A stretch of 64,000 nt of DNA from Vanilla planifolia (lineage: Eukaryota; Streptophyta; Magnoliopsida; Asparagales; Orchidaceae), in the NCBI GenBank assembly GCA_023846275.1, contig JAIUJO010000083.1, positions 811,001 through 875,000 of the forward strand. The letters run 5' to 3'. The notes under the pieces are model-generated. The model saw only the letters and a list, made by a program, of their open reading frames with translations. It was not told the origin of the DNA and did no database searches. The position numbers and the translations under genes were made by a program. Position 1 is the first letter of the stretch. Each line of letters opens with the position of its first letter. Below are positions 12,267 to 25,574 of this stretch, piece by piece.

Positions 12267-12845
12267 TGATAAAACAAAAATGATGATTTAGATATATCTA
12301 GTAAGGAAGAAAGACTTAAAAGGCATCAAGATAAAGAGAACATCCTTAATGTGAAATTGGATGCTCTAACATTTTATGGTAGCTATGATTCTAAAGATTT
12401 TATTGACTAATAGAGCAGTATGGATGATTAATTTAATTGACATCAAATGAGTGAGTAAAAAATATCAATTTATTTGATTAAACTCATCGATACTACTCAA
12501 TGATTCTTTAGAAACTTAGAATGATAATATACTATCAATAATGAATAAGTACCCGAAACTTGGAGAAATTTTGAAGTTGGGTCCACAACTGGTTGTTTCC
12601 AATAGCCTATAGTGTCAAAATATTAAATAAATGATAACAATTTTTTAAGGTGGTGGATCTGTTGAGGAGTACCATAACAAATTTTAGGATTATAAAGCTA
12701 AATGTGATAGAGATGAACCCAAGGGTCGAAGATTATCCCACTTTGTGGTAGGTTTAAAGAAATACATGCATGCTGAGTTTAACTAGAAAAATGTTACTAC
12801 TTTAAAGAAAGCTTATCACATAACTAAAAATTTCAAAAAAAAGTA
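12267..12845 (+). pseudogene. Gypsy gag relic (retrotransposon gag domain)
   Basis: One frame from 12267 starts with a charged segment (SSKEERLKRHQDKEN). It then reads VKLDALTFYGSYDSKDFID followed by two stops and SMDD-stop-F, the entry of the plant gypsy gag domain (F-x-G, D-P-x-x-F-x-D-W, SMDDYF). FFRNLE and a kept ETWRNF follow near 12.51-12.57 kb. The second half, from about 12645, reads GGGSVEEYHNKF, then SHFVVGLKKYMHAEF near 12.74 kb, then TLKKAYHI near 12.80 kb; this matches the C-terminal helices of retrotransposon gag. It once formed the capsid shell around element RNA. At least eight stops and one or more frameshifts break it. No convincing zinc knuckle was found before the protease. 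Confidence 0.88.
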
Positions 12846-13234
12846 AAACTTCTTATTTTAAAAGAAACGACGAGCCAAACTCTTTAAAGGCCCACACCAT
12901 AATGTCTTAATGCACTCATACATACACTTCATTGACCTTATCCATTGTAGTTTGTAAACCTCCCAAACTGATATTGCTACCCACTCCATCATAACCTTCT
13001 TTAAACCAACTCACATAATGTAGAATTTCCTATTTTATGTGATGTGAAACGGACGTGTAGTCGCAAACTACCTAAAGATATCCATGAATGAGAACATAGA
13101 AAGTGTTAATGAAAATGAAATGTCAGAATAAGAGGAAAACATAATGCATGTTTTGAAAATTGAGTAAGAATTAGAAAAAATAGAAAATTTAATTGTAAAA
13201 TGCACCCCTATAACTCCATAATCTTAAGATAACT

Positions 13235-13815
13235 AGAAGTGCACTAATATCTTCTGCATCAACGTAAAAAACTAAGGAACAATCATATATGATGATCATA
13301 GTTAATAGTAGTTACATTAATTTCATATCCCCTGTTTTCATTGAGCAATCAAGAGTCCCTTCATCGAAACACCAAAACCCTTACTATGTATCTTGGATAG
13401 ATAAAACCTTTATACTTATTAAGAAATAATGCTACTCACTCTAAAAATTAGGTAGGTATAATGACTAAGTTTTATGTGATGTCATACTTATGCAAGTAGG
13501 TCATCTTATCCTTGGAAGATCATAGCTCTTTTATTTGAGTGTGACATTGAATGATAACTCTAACATGTGTTCTTTTATTTATAAAAATAATTTCATCACA
13601 ATAAACATTTTATACCTTAAGATAAACCTCAATCACTTAAGCATAGCAAATTTATAGAAAATTCTTGGCCCACAAATAAAGGAAAGGAAAAGATATAATT
13701 TAAGCTTTGCCACATTACCCAAATTAGAGAGATCCTCGATAAAAGAGACTTATTTTTGTTTCTTGTACTTAAGGAGTTAGCCATCAGCATACCAAACCCA
13801 TCGCCTATTATATAA
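13235..13815 (+). pseudogene. Gypsy aspartic protease relic plus linker to RT
   Basis: From about 13358 one frame with a few stops reads KHQNPYYVSWIDKT, then LGRYND-stop-VLCDVILMQVGHLILGRS and stop-LF, then VTLNDNSNMC. This matches the second half of the plant gypsy protease, where the expected text near the end is LLGRPWLF. Here Pro is Ser and Trp is a stop (13516-13545). The stretch before it, near 13.25-13.33 kb, is too eroded to place the catalytic Asp with confidence. The part after 13690 (TQIREILDKRDLFLFLVLKE) matches the linker leading toward RT. In life the protease cut the Gag-Pol polyprotein. Homology ends abruptly near 13815. Confidence 0.85.
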
Positions 13816-13947
13816 GTTCATGTTAATAAGTGAATATCTTTTATTAATATTATTTCTTTGCTAATAGACATTCAACTTCTATTTTTATTTTTTTAATGTT
13901 TCATAAAATAATATCTATAAAAATTAATCTAAATAACAAAATATATG

Positions 13948-14190
13948 AGAAACAAGTAGATCCTCAAAGAAATATTAAAAACATTCATGAAAGAGACCAC
14001 TATATAATTAGAGTTAGGCAAGAATAGTTCCCTCTTCGAGTTTACAAGAATTATAAGCACATGGAGCTGGACCTTTTAAGATTATTAAAAAAATGGGAAC
14101 TAATGCGTATGTGTTGAATTTGTTAGAAGTGTATAGGATTAAATTTTTTATTAATTTTTTTTCCTATCATCATTCTTAAAAATTTACTGT
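13948..14190 (+). pseudogene. Gypsy integrase C-terminal domain relic
   Basis: One frame, broken by a single stop over some 70 codons, reads RQE-stop-FP, then LDLLRLLKKMGTNAYVLNLL. This is the plant gypsy integrase C-terminal module (R-x-E-R-F-P, then GPFKVL-x-K-I-x-x-N-A-Y-x-x-x-L). It normally helps integrase bind DNA or chromatin. The catalytic core upstream is missing, and the fragment abuts the 3' LTR, which is the normal pol/LTR junction. The long open frame compared with gag and protease may mean only that few stop-prone codons occur here. Confidence 0.85.
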
Positions 14191-14207
14191 CCTCAACGAT
14201 GTCGTCT

Positions 14208-15200
14208 ACCACTATTAGCACCCACTTTCAGCCCCGAGCTGACTCCTGCTTCTGTGTGACTTGAATTTAAATGAGAACACTGATTGACCAATGTTCGACC
14301 TGCACCAACCTATAATGAACCATGCCAACCCTCCAACATGATCAACCTATTCATTTCGCATGACCAGTGCCTATCAAAAACTCAAAATGAATTTGTCAAG
14401 ACCTCTGTCAACACTAGATCGATTTTGTCGAACATTTTGTCCACCTGCCATTATTATCGCATAAGACTCAGAATCTATTAAAGAAATGTTTAATTTAATT
14501 AATTTCTTAGTTTCTTTATTATTATTATTATTTTAAATTTAGTGATGAATATTTAAAAATCTATATAAATAGGGTTGTTCACTACATTAAAAAGTGATAA
14601 AATAAATTTTACTTTATTTTGTGTTTCCACCTTTGTGAACAAAGTGTGTATGCTCAATCGTAGTTGGAGAGATTCTGACTTCATTCATAAGAGACAAGGA
14701 TAAAAGGTGATAGACTTTCTGCTAGGAGAACAGGTAATCCAATCTCTTGTGATTGATAATAATAAAATGTGAGAGACCATCCATCAAGACAGTCGACAAA
14801 CAAACAAATTCCCGCTTCTATGAATGTCCACATCATTGCCCAAAGGTTTAGTTTTTTATTTTTTAGGTAGTAATCTAAGTTTTAGTTTATTTATTATAGT
14901 ACTTCAAGTAGTATTTGTCTAAATTCTCTATTTTATGCATTAAATTATATGTTGCAAAAACCTCTTTTGTAAGATTTTGTGCTTAATTTTTAAGGAATTC
15001 CTAATTATGCAACTTAATTACCCATGCTGCTATTTTGGAACATCAATGTTTGAAATGTTCTTAAATATCACATATCTCGCCTAATCCTAATTATTACATA
15101 ATACCCTTTTTATATTCTCTAATAATCTATTAGGCATCTTCAGTTTTGTAGGCATTAATTTTGAACTTAGTAGAAATCTTTTTCTACCATGTATTATGTA
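14208..15200 (+). repeat. 3' LTR of the gypsy element
   Basis: Partner of the 5' LTR at 10364-11375, with the same landmarks in the same order. A TG at 14200-14201 could be the true LTR start. The 3' edge lies near ACCATGTATTATG (about 15188-15200), opposite GCCATGCATC at the end of the 5' LTR. No clean polypurine tract precedes it, so that signal has been eroded. Confidence 0.83.
14562..14572 (+). promoter_or_regulatory. TATA box of the 3' LTR
   Basis: TATATAAATAG is the counterpart of the 5' LTR TATA box at 10731. Any transcript started here would run outward into 15 kb and beyond. Confidence 0.6.
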
Positions 15201-16820
15201 CCCTTTAAAAAGGATGACCTTTCAATGTCTAAAAGGCAATTTTCTCCATTTTGTCTTATTGAGGTCTAGGATTAATCATAATGAGAACTACAATGTATTG
15301 AATCATTGTCCTCCAAAAGTTGTTACCAACAACTCCATTACATCTGCTTCTTATCACCACTGAATAATGGTTCTTTTTTACTTTGATGTTTCTTTCACTT
15401 CATTGAGTCCTTTTTATTATGTTATTTCCCTACAACATGCTTCTCATTTTGCTTTATAACTTGAAGTTTTCTGGGATTACCACTTCAGTTTATTGTTTCC
15501 TTCCTTCACATTCTTAATTATTTTTTTAAGTGTTTGAACAGGCTTTGCGTGTAAGTTAATTCCTTACTCTCGATTTTCCATAACACTTACTAAACTTTTC
15601 AATGTTTTTTTATTTCTTTATCACAAAATTTCTTTTATCAAACAATATTCCAAATTGCCTTTTTTGTGCTATTAAAGTGGTTAGAAGTGTAACATATGGA
15701 ATGCTCCCTATGTTATTCTTGGTTCCCTCTTCACTAGTGTTTCCCTAGATCTATCTTGCATGTTTTGGCTTTCATGGTTTCTTGATAAGCATCAAACCTT
15801 GCTTTAAAGCTTGATTATGCCAATGTTTACAATGTGGATAAAAAAGTGAAGCTAAACTAAGCCTTCTTTTTTTGGCACCAATATTGAAATAAAAAAGATA
15901 AAGCCTAAGGGCTATTCTTTTCTTTTTTCTAATGGGTATAATATATGGCACGGTATCTTGTAGAACTTGCAACATGGAGCATCCACATAAAAACAATCCA
16001 CAAAAGACCTTCCATGATCTTCTAATTAGAATATAATTTATTGAAGCAATGTAAGAGGAATATGGTTTTAGGACTACCTTAAAACAAGCTCAAAATGAGC
16101 CTACATTTTTCAACCCAAATATTGCCAACCACCTTAACAAAATACTTTTTATATTCAAAACCCTTTCTTTGGTTGACACTAAGAAAATGATGATGTAAAA
16201 CTCATGAAGTCCATAAAATATGACACTTCCATCTCTGAATATAACATAAACCCTAAGACTACATAGAGTGCAACATTTCCTTTGTCCTTTGCTTTTAATG
16301 GTGTAAACATGATGAAAAACAAAGGTGTGGTTACCCGAATGAAGCTTTCAAACAAAATTTAGTTATAAATAGGAACCATAGACATCCACTATTAACAAGG
16401 AGATCACTCAAAAAAATACATATGACTCTAATAAAAGAATTAGTTACATGGCCAACAACTTGCTTATGATAAGGAGAAAAATATGTTAATAAGAACATTA
16501 CTCATTTTGATGAGTACCATTTATGTTGTGGTGTTAATGAAGACCATTTGGTCACCTTTTCCTTATTTTGAGCTGGCATAGAGAATATATGCAGAAGGAG
16601 CCCTTTAGTCATACAATTGATAACATAGAAGAAGTCGATAGGAATGTCAATGAGTTTGACACCTACAAAAGCTTTATTTAACCAAAAGATTTTAATCATT
16701 ACTATGTTAAACTTCCAATCCACCTATTTTAGATAATCTAAAAGTCATGTGCCAACACATCCCACACCGATCCTTATCCTTAAAATCAATGTTAAAACCA
16801 ACAAACCTATTCATTAATTA
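15201..16820. other. Unassigned stretch before the second gypsy fragment
   Basis: It has no LTR partner in the window and no clear domain. Because it precedes a gag zinc knuckle on the same strand, it should hold gag of the second gypsy element, but I could not align it to the gag core. It contains short ORFs on the minus strand (15772-15996 and 16502-16723) that resemble nothing I know and are probably chance. Confidence 0.45.
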
Positions 16821-16826
16821 AACATG

Positions 16827-17700
16827 GTAACTTGTTTCCAATGTAAAGGGCGAGGTCATATAGTAGTACAATAACACAAAAAAAATGTTATATTACAAAA
16901 GATGGTTTTAGGTAATTTAACACAAGGGCATAGTAAGAATTAAAAGAATATGCTGCTTATTCCTTCCTAGAGGATCATTACTTCAATGAGGCCATTGATG
17001 ATAATAGGCCATTATATTTATGAGAGATACGTTTACCCAACCTAAGAGACATGAGGATTATAGACTTCACATCGCTTTCCATGCCTTTGTCAACTTTGGA
17101 GAAATGTTTTGTAAGTTCATTATAAATAGTAGTGTTATAATCAATGGTACTTTTATAAATGGTTTAGCATGCAAAAAACTTGAGACCATTGATTTCCCAA
17201 ACCCATACAATATTTTTTATTAAACGATCCATTTATGTCATTAAATAAATTGTTAAAGAACTTTCAAAGAGATTTTATGTGATGTTGTTTCTATTGTAAA
17301 AGAAATTATTATGTTAAGATAACCCTTATTGTGTGACCATGATGTCCTTTTTGCCAACAATGCATACATCTATAACTTGACACATCATTGGCAAAAATTT
17401 AAGCAACACCCATCAACCCCTATAGACAATTTCCATCCTATTAAAAATAAACCACCCTCCACTCCTAAAAAAAATCTTATTTATGTCTTATGACAAAATA
17501 GATCAAAAGTTTAATGATAGAACTTTTATTTGAGCCATAGTAGTATGTGATATTAGAATAGCTCCCATAATAGAATCGATTTTACTTAGCTTCCCCAAAA
17601 TTTCTACAATGGAACCCCAAGATTTGCTAACCCTTCATGACATCAAACATGTTGCAGACCTATAAAAAATTTGTCACATCATTGGATGAATTCATCTAAG
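16827..17700 (+). pseudogene. Second Ty3/gypsy fragment: zinc knuckle, protease, RT linker
   Basis: A gag zinc knuckle reads TCFQCKGRGHIVVQ with a stop where the last Cys is expected (16830-16874). The ORF at 17020-17223 is protease: FHAFVNFGEMFCKFIIN, then CKKLETIDFPNPYNIF. The usual IIDGGS active-site motif is IINSSV here, so the catalytic Asp is replaced by Asn. LCDVVSIVKEIIMLR-stop-PLLCD follows at 17275-17340, matching LCDVVPM...LLGRPW, with the flap and end of protease. DLLTLHDIKHVADL at about 17610-17655 matches the plant gypsy start of RT (LPPLRDIQHxIDL). Homology then stops and the sequence becomes plain A/T-rich DNA. No LTRs were found, and it is a different copy from the 10.4-15.2 kb element. 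Confidence 0.87.
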
Positions 17701-20700
17701 CATCAAGTATTCTTTTGACAAGTTCTTGGAGAATTTGTCAAATAATCTTTCATATTTTTAACTTTCAAAAAATATATTAGTCAAGAAATAGTTTTTATCA
17801 TTATCAGCATTCTATTATCCAAATTATTCACTTGTTTTTCTTACTTATTTAGTTTTACGTAAATTTAAAAATTTTTAATTTTGTTTTAAAAAAGAAATAA
17901 AGAATTAAAGTTCCTAATGCATTCTTTATAATTTTCTAAAGAAATTATTCCATAAATGCTATCAATATGGAAACAAAAATAAGAAGTTACTATGAGAATA
18001 AATATAACTAAATGTTTAATGTGTTTAAAAATTTCTACATCTATTATTTTGCCCATAAATTATAAAAAAAATTGTGTTAAGATTTACATAGAAATAAATA
18101 TATAAGAAAATTATATAATGAAAAAATAGGAGATATTTTTATAATATACTATTTAAATTAATTAAAATAATGAAAAAAAATCTATTATTTATTTTGAATA
18201 ATTTAAAATATTGAACATTTGAAATGTTAAAATTTTTTGTGTAACTTACCAATGAAATTTGTATACAACTACGAACAATGAAAATATATATTAAAAATAA
18301 AAATTAAAAATTTAAAGTAAGAAAATGAATAACATAACAAACAATTTATACTATTTCAAAATTGCCATTAACGTCACTTTGATAATTTTAAAACAAAATA
18401 ACTGAATTACAATAAGAAATTAAAAATAGAAGTAAAAATATTTGTAAAATCTTAAAAATATATATAAATTTAGCTAATGGACGGGTTAAGAGCTCACAAA
18501 AAATAAATTATTCATGGAAAAAAATTCACTCGTATCTAAAATATATTTTTTCCAATAAAAAATTGAAAAAAGTATTTTTAATTTCAAATGAAAAAATTCT
18601 CATAAAAAAGATAACTTCCCCATAATGATACATACAAAAGATTCAAAGATTTTCAACAAATTATCAAAACTATGCACAAGTTATAAAAAACATTTCATAA
18701 TACCAAAAATGTTGTATTAAAAAAGAATAAATCCAAATTATTTTTCCATATACCCTCTACATCTCCAACTAAACATCATTAACTATAAGGCATTATTTAC
18801 TTTGAGTAACATATAATACAATCTATTAACTACCGATTTATTTTAAAATATTTGTAATTTTATGATTTTTTCTAATAAAAATTTTCATGTAGTCCACCAC
18901 GAAAATGTTTTTTTGATAATTATGGTATGAAATTCTTTTCAAAATTTTTATCATTCCATTATTCTATTGGATAATAATATTTCTAAATCTTTAGTTTTCT
19001 AATTTTTATTATAATTTGTAGCTATGTTAAGTTAAATTTTTTACAAATGTTTTTCTTAATCTTTTTTATAAATGTGCAGAATAATTTATATGTTCATGAT
19101 ATTTATGTTATTATTTTTTTGTTCTTTTGTACGATTTATATAAACGTATTGTAATTGTTCTCATCTTAATAAATAGATATGTTATAATTTTTTGTAAAAT
19201 TTCAATGCCTTTTTAAATTACAACAACTCATTTATGATATATAGATTAAAATATGATTTATAATTTTTAAACTTTGTGATATGTAAGTAGAGAAGAGCTT
19301 CATGACATATTATTAAAATAAATCTATATATTTTGAATCTTTTTTTGTCTAAATAGCTTTATATATTATTCCTTACAATTGTGGTACTTTGCTTGTACAA
19401 ATATTTTTGATAATATATTAATATTTTAAAATTTATTGGTAACCTTATTTTCATTTTTTTAATTTTTTAGAATTTTTAGACGAATCACAAAGTTTCCAAG
19501 CTTTAATTCCTAAACCATTTTACCATATTATATAATAAGAAGCATATTTTTACTAAAAAAGTTTATTAATATATTAATAAATTTTATTGAGTATTTTAAA
19601 GTCACTTGTGAAGAATATTTTAAAATTTTGCTTATATAATGGAAATAAATACCTAAAACATTAAATATTTTTTTATAATATATTTAAAAATAATTTTTCT
19701 AATTTCAATACAATAAATACGTAAAAAAGATAAATATTATGTCAACAAAAAGAGCACAAACAATTAAGTAATTTAAAATTTCTAATAAAAAGCTATATGC
19801 ATAAGTAATAAATTAACCATAATTATCAATGAAAATTGAATAATCAATAGTCTAATCATGCTATTGTGAGAAGTAAGTCTTGGAAATTAACCAACTATTA
19901 CACACTAAAAAATCTAAAACCATTTGCATTATAGGGCATTTCATATTTAATTGAACAAAATATTTATATGGCATATCACAAAATAAGTCACATAATTCTA
20001 GAAAGCGTATGAACATAAACAAAATAGTTAAGTTAAAATAGATGAAATTTTACAAATTAAACGAATTAAAAAATATTCATAATATAATATTACTAAATAA
20101 TTATTAGAAAGGATGTTTAACAACATTGTAATAATTAAAAATTTTTAAAGCAAAAAAAAATAAATATTATATAACATCAAAAATTTTTAATCTACATTGA
20201 TAAATTGAAATAAAAATGATAACATATAAAACAAGCCAAATGTTGTTTATACAATGGATAAAAAGTGTACAACATAATATATACTATGTTTTGATTTGCA
20301 AAATGCTCCTTGTTATCTTGGTGCACAAAAAAAAACATGTTCACTTGAGTTATTTGTTATGCACTTAAGATCTTAAATTATAGATTCTTGTACTATGTTC
20401 ATGATCTCGTTTGGCAAATTTGTTGCACACTTCTTGAAAACATTTTGTAATAAATATGTTTTCTACATAGCTTTCAAGAGGTTGAGCACTATAATTTCTT
20501 AATTATTTTTTATTTTCATAAATTTTTTTTAATGCATAGTTTTTCCTGAAATTAAGAAATTCTTATTGTCCTTAGTACATATTTTAAAATTTCAAATATT
20601 TTATGAAATGATGATATGATTTTTTTGCCTAGGTTTTCATATTTCATGATTCCCTTAACAATATAATACTTTTTTAATTACAAAAAATTCAATTATTATT

Positions 20701-23700
20701 TATTTAAAAATTTATTATTATTATTTATATTTACTTATTCATGATAGTTTACTTAATTTTAAAATTTTTTAATAACAAACATTTTTTAGTAATTATTATC
20801 TTTTTGTAAAAAAATAAAGTTGCTTAAGTGAAACATAAATAATTATAAGTGTTGAACAATTGATTATACAAGAATTGTTTGATGAATCATATATTTGTTA
20901 ATAATTATTTTTTAGTGATATGGCATGTGTTTTAAAATGAAAAATTCATTAATCAATTTAAAAGTTTGATCAAGTTTTTTATTAAGTAATTCACTTGTTA
21001 GTATAAGTCGACGAGTGTTAGTAGTTCTTATGTGTTTGCTCAAGTTGTAAATTTTGAAATCATTTCTTCAGCACTTGATGAACTTATTTGTACTCTAAAA
21101 TTCAAAAAATTTACTTTATTTTAACTAGAATTATCAAACTATCCCTTCATGCTGATATGACAAATATGCTTATATTATATTGCTCTTGAATATTTAATTT
21201 GCAAGGTAATAAGGCATCCATTTCATACATTTTACATGCGTATAAATATGTCTCAATAAATACTTATTATATACATTCCATTCTTTAAATTAATCATCTA
21301 TTATAAGTTGTTAAAGTAATAAAATTACACATTACCTATGCTTTTCACATTTGTATCTTTCAACTACCTTACAATACGATTGATATTTCATGGCAACAAA
21401 TGAAACGTAATTCAAAGAACATAAGCAATTTGCATCAATTACATTGTTTAGACTACTGGGATATTCTTATCAAATTTCAACACTAAGTGGCTACCTAAGA
21501 AGTGTGTTAAGATGTATAATCTTAAAGATTCACACAAAATAATGGCATATGTTATAGTGTACGATATAGCCATTAGAAGATTAAATAGCACATGAACTAA
21601 ACGACATTAAAAGTATGGCTTAAAGTTTGTAGTGTCATATAAGTACAATAGATTTTTTTATTCCATTAAGAATAAGATTTTAATTATTTAAATTTATTGA
21701 TTTGTCTATATTGCTTTGATTCATACAAATACAAATAATTATTTTAAAAAATATGACAATGAATCTATTACTAAGTAATGTTATATGTAAACAAAGAAAA
21801 AGAAAGTTCATTGTATTTTTCATTGTGGTTTCATCCTTTGTCTTATTTGCTTGATTACTAATTTATTTAGCATTTTACTTGGTTTATCAAGTTTTTCATA
21901 CTTTAATGTTTCATAGATTAATTTGGTAACTTTCTTTCATAGTATTAAATTATTGTCATATTATTTTTTATGAATTATAGAATCTTTTTTGTATTATTTC
22001 TTCAAGTACTTAATTGTACAGTAAACTATATTACTATATTTTCAGTGACATGACTTGTCTCTGGCTATTATTGAAAATGTACTAAAGTTGGTGAGGTGCC
22101 TTTTACATCACCTTGTGTAAGAATAGAGTCTTTTTTAAAGTTAATCCAACATAGCCAAGGATAAAAATTGGGTGTTTTTTAATCTTTTGATCTTGTAGCT
22201 ACAATAGTAAGTGTTGTTAATTGAATCTTATTTTAGTAGATTAAGTAAAGTGTAGGCAATTTTTTTATAGCATCGCCTAAAAACATGTCTGCCCATTTGC
22301 TTTTGTTTAATTTATTTATTATTAAGAATAAAAATATTATGACATAATGATTTATTAAAGATGAAATGTCTTTTTAAATTCTTTTTAATTATAACATTCA
22401 TTACAACCAAGATATTTCATTAACATCACCTTCTTGAAAGAATACTTAAAATTAATAAGAGATTATCAAAGTGACATTAATTAGTTTAGTATTAATAAAT
22501 CTATTTTAAATTGTTAATTTTTTTTCTTCAGAAATTAAAAGAATCTTACTAATATTTATTCCATGAGTTTATGTGCCAAAATTGTGTTAAGTTCAATTAA
22601 CTTTAAATTTGTACAATTCACTCCATCTTATAGACATTGTGTTCACAAATTTGTAGCACTAAATATTTTTTATGTTTTTATTCTATAAATTATGGGTTTT
22701 TTGTCTTTCATATTACTTATTTATATGTGTTGGTATGTATTTTTTAAAGATATAGTTTTTAATTTTTTTATTATAATAATTATGTAATAATATTTATATC
22801 TTATTTTATAATTACATAACATTTATCAATCAAACTTTTAAAACTTTCTTATTGAAATGTACTATAATTAGAATTTTGTTAATATATTTTGTTGTGAACT
22901 ATACAAATACTTTTTAACATTAAAATTTCAAAACAAATATTTTCATCTATATTAATGAAAGATCTTTTTTAATTTTATTTTTTAATTCAATGTCCTAAAA
23001 TTTTTGCATTATTAAATCATTTTTATTTCTTACATATTTAATGTTCATTTTTCTAAAAAGGTTTTTACTATTGTTGCCCTGGCACAAGAATTTTTTCTTG
23101 TAAATATACAAAATTATTTCTTTTTTAATTCTCAAAATTAATAACTTTTTCTTAGCTTTGCTTTAGTCCTTTTTACTTCAAAATTGTGTAAACATATTAA
23201 TTAACTTTGTGTTATTTAAAAATATTTTTTTGACTAATTAAATTCATTTTACAAAGTTAATTAAATGAATTATTATCTATATGATTTTAAATTTTTGTTC
23301 TCTTTTATACATTCCATTATCAATGTGAGTTCTTTGTAATTAGAATGCTTACACAAAAATATTTAAAAAACTGTGACGTTATGCCATCTAATTGATTTTT
23401 CTATGGTTAATTTTTTAAAGTAATTGCAATATTGCCTTCAATAAATTTATATTTCAATATACACGCTATTACTTTCATATGTAATCTTATGAATATTAAT
23501 TTTTTTAATATCTTATATATTATGTTTTTACATTTTTCATTATTTTTTATATCGTTAACTTGTTTTTTGAGTTTTCATTTTTTAAATACCTTTTTAAAAG
23601 ACCAAATATAAAAATTAATTTTCTATATTTTTAATTTCCATAACAACTATAATTTTTAAGATTAATTATAAATTTTATTATTTATGCTAAAATTTTTTTA

Positions 23701-25570
23701 AGAAAAACTAAAAAAATCATTGATTAATGTAAAAGGCTAATTTTTCCTAATAGAAATATTATACCTCATAATCATTTTTCCATTTTTATTATTTTTTGGA
23801 TAACGAAATATCCGTCACTGATTGAAGTAAATTATTGTTTATATTCTTGTTAAACAAAAGTATACTTGGTTTTTTTGTTTTTTACCTTTAATAAATTGTT
23901 TGCTTGCATTAGAATATTCACATTTCTAGTTAAGAAAAATTTTTGTTTCTTAAATTAAGTCAAATAATTAAAATTTAAATATTTTGTATTTATTATTTTT
24001 TAGACAAACTATTCTTTCACTTCTTATCTTTAATCTTATTTTGAAATATCTTTTTGAAATAGATTGTGCCATCTAATAGAAGAGCATCTATGAAAGCCCA
24101 ATATAGTATAAGATGCACAATAGGAAAGGCTAGTTGATGTGGTCACATGCCTTCTATATATTTATGATAAGAATTGTTAAAGATGAGGAAAATATTAATA
24201 TTTTTTTCGAATCTTTCACTACATTTTTTTATCGTCCAATGTAATTTAATTGCAACATTTTTTGTTTCAATTCAATCATCAATTTTTTTTCATAAATTTT
24301 TCATAATTCTTATAATGTTATGGAAAATAAATAAAGTTATTGATTTTTTAACAATGTGTATTTGCTATCGTAATGATTTTCTTTTATGATTCTATTTGCT
24401 TGAAACATTGTACATAACAAATATTTTAATAAAATATTTTGTTACTGGACCACATAAGTATTTTTATGTTATCAAATTTTAAGGATTTAGCTAGCTTAAT
24501 GATTATTTTTAATTATTGTTTAATATTTTATGATTGATTTTAAACATTTGAACTTTTTTATTAAAATGAAAATTTTTTGAAACATATTTAAAATAAAACT
24601 TATTTAGTAAAAGAAAATTTTGAATATTCCTTACTTTTTATTATCTTAATAGTTTAATTATTTTTTATATTTTGGGTATTATTTAAAGGAAAAAAGTTTC
24701 AATAATGTATGAATAATTTTAATAGTTATTAAAATTATTTATTTCATACTCTAGTTATTTTTTGGAATATTATTTTATCACATGATATCTTCGAATAAAA
24801 TTATTGCAATCCATTTTTTAATATATTATATAATAGAAAATATTTTCTAATATAATAACTATTAAATGATTTGGCTAATTCCTTTAAACATCTTAAATTT
24901 CATTTAACAAGATAATCTTCTACTTTATTATTTTTATGTACATTTCTATTTGAAAAAAAGCTAAAGTAGTTTTTGCTATATGTTTGTCATTAACTTGTCA
25001 CACAATTTTTTTTCAATATTTAAATATTTTAATTATTTATCTAATTTTTTAAATACATATTTTTTTATTATTATGACAACATCAATAATTTTTATTTTTT
25101 CAAAATACAAAGTTCTCATAATTTTATACATTGTCATCATGTTGGGCTTTATATTTTTTATTGATAATAAGGCAAAGATTTGGTCAAAATTTTAATCATA
25201 CCATTTAAAATTTCAAGTGTGTAATTATCTTTATAGATATATTTTATTGTATTGCTTAAAACTTGCCATGTCTACATCAAAGTAATGCTTATCTTAATTT
25301 TAAATGAATTAATTAAAAAATTGAGGTCAATCATTTGAGAAGAAAGTAAAGATTACGAGTTTGATATGTAAGGGACAAAGTATATTGATGTGATTATGAG
25401 CACTGTGTGCTAAAGACATAAATTTCATCACTTGAAAATTTTTCATTAAATTTGGTTAAAAAATTATCAATCAATTTTTTTAGAAATTCATTTATTTGTA
25501 AACGTTATTCTAACTACTAGAAGTTGTTACCAAACAGATCAATTAGTAATTAAGGATAAACTAGGGAAAT
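17701..25570. other. Long A/T-rich desert
   Basis: Nearly 8 kb without recognisable coding similarity on either strand. The + strand alternates between A-rich blocks (about 17.9-18.75 and 19.5-20.28 kb) and T-rich blocks (about 18.8-19.5 and 20.3-25.2 kb). Slightly less A/T-rich islands lie near 20.29-20.49, 21.0-21.1, 21.4-21.64 and 22.06-22.26 kb. ORFs at 24174-24389 and 24980-25195 consist of Phe, Ile, Leu and Asn typical of translated poly-T DNA and are not genes. Confidence 0.6.
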
Positions 25571-25574
25571 TATA

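Larger units (their letters stand above)
10364..15200 (+). mobile_element. Ty3/gypsy LTR retrotransposon, internally deleted
   Basis: The element is bounded by two direct repeats of about 1 kb that behave as LTRs. Its internal order is 5' LTR, primer binding site, leader, gag, protease, RT linker, integrase C-terminus, 3' LTR, all on the + strand. Reverse transcriptase, RNase H and the integrase catalytic core are missing: only about 130 bases separate the RT linker from the integrase C-terminal domain, where roughly 3 kb is expected. Target-site duplications could not be defined because the LTR edges are eroded. LTR divergence is high, pointing to an ancient insertion. It cannot move on its own. 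Confidence 0.88.

Noticed and set aside
14284..14481. 65-codon ORF
   Set aside because: It lies inside the 3' LTR, and the 5' LTR does not keep the frame open at the same place.
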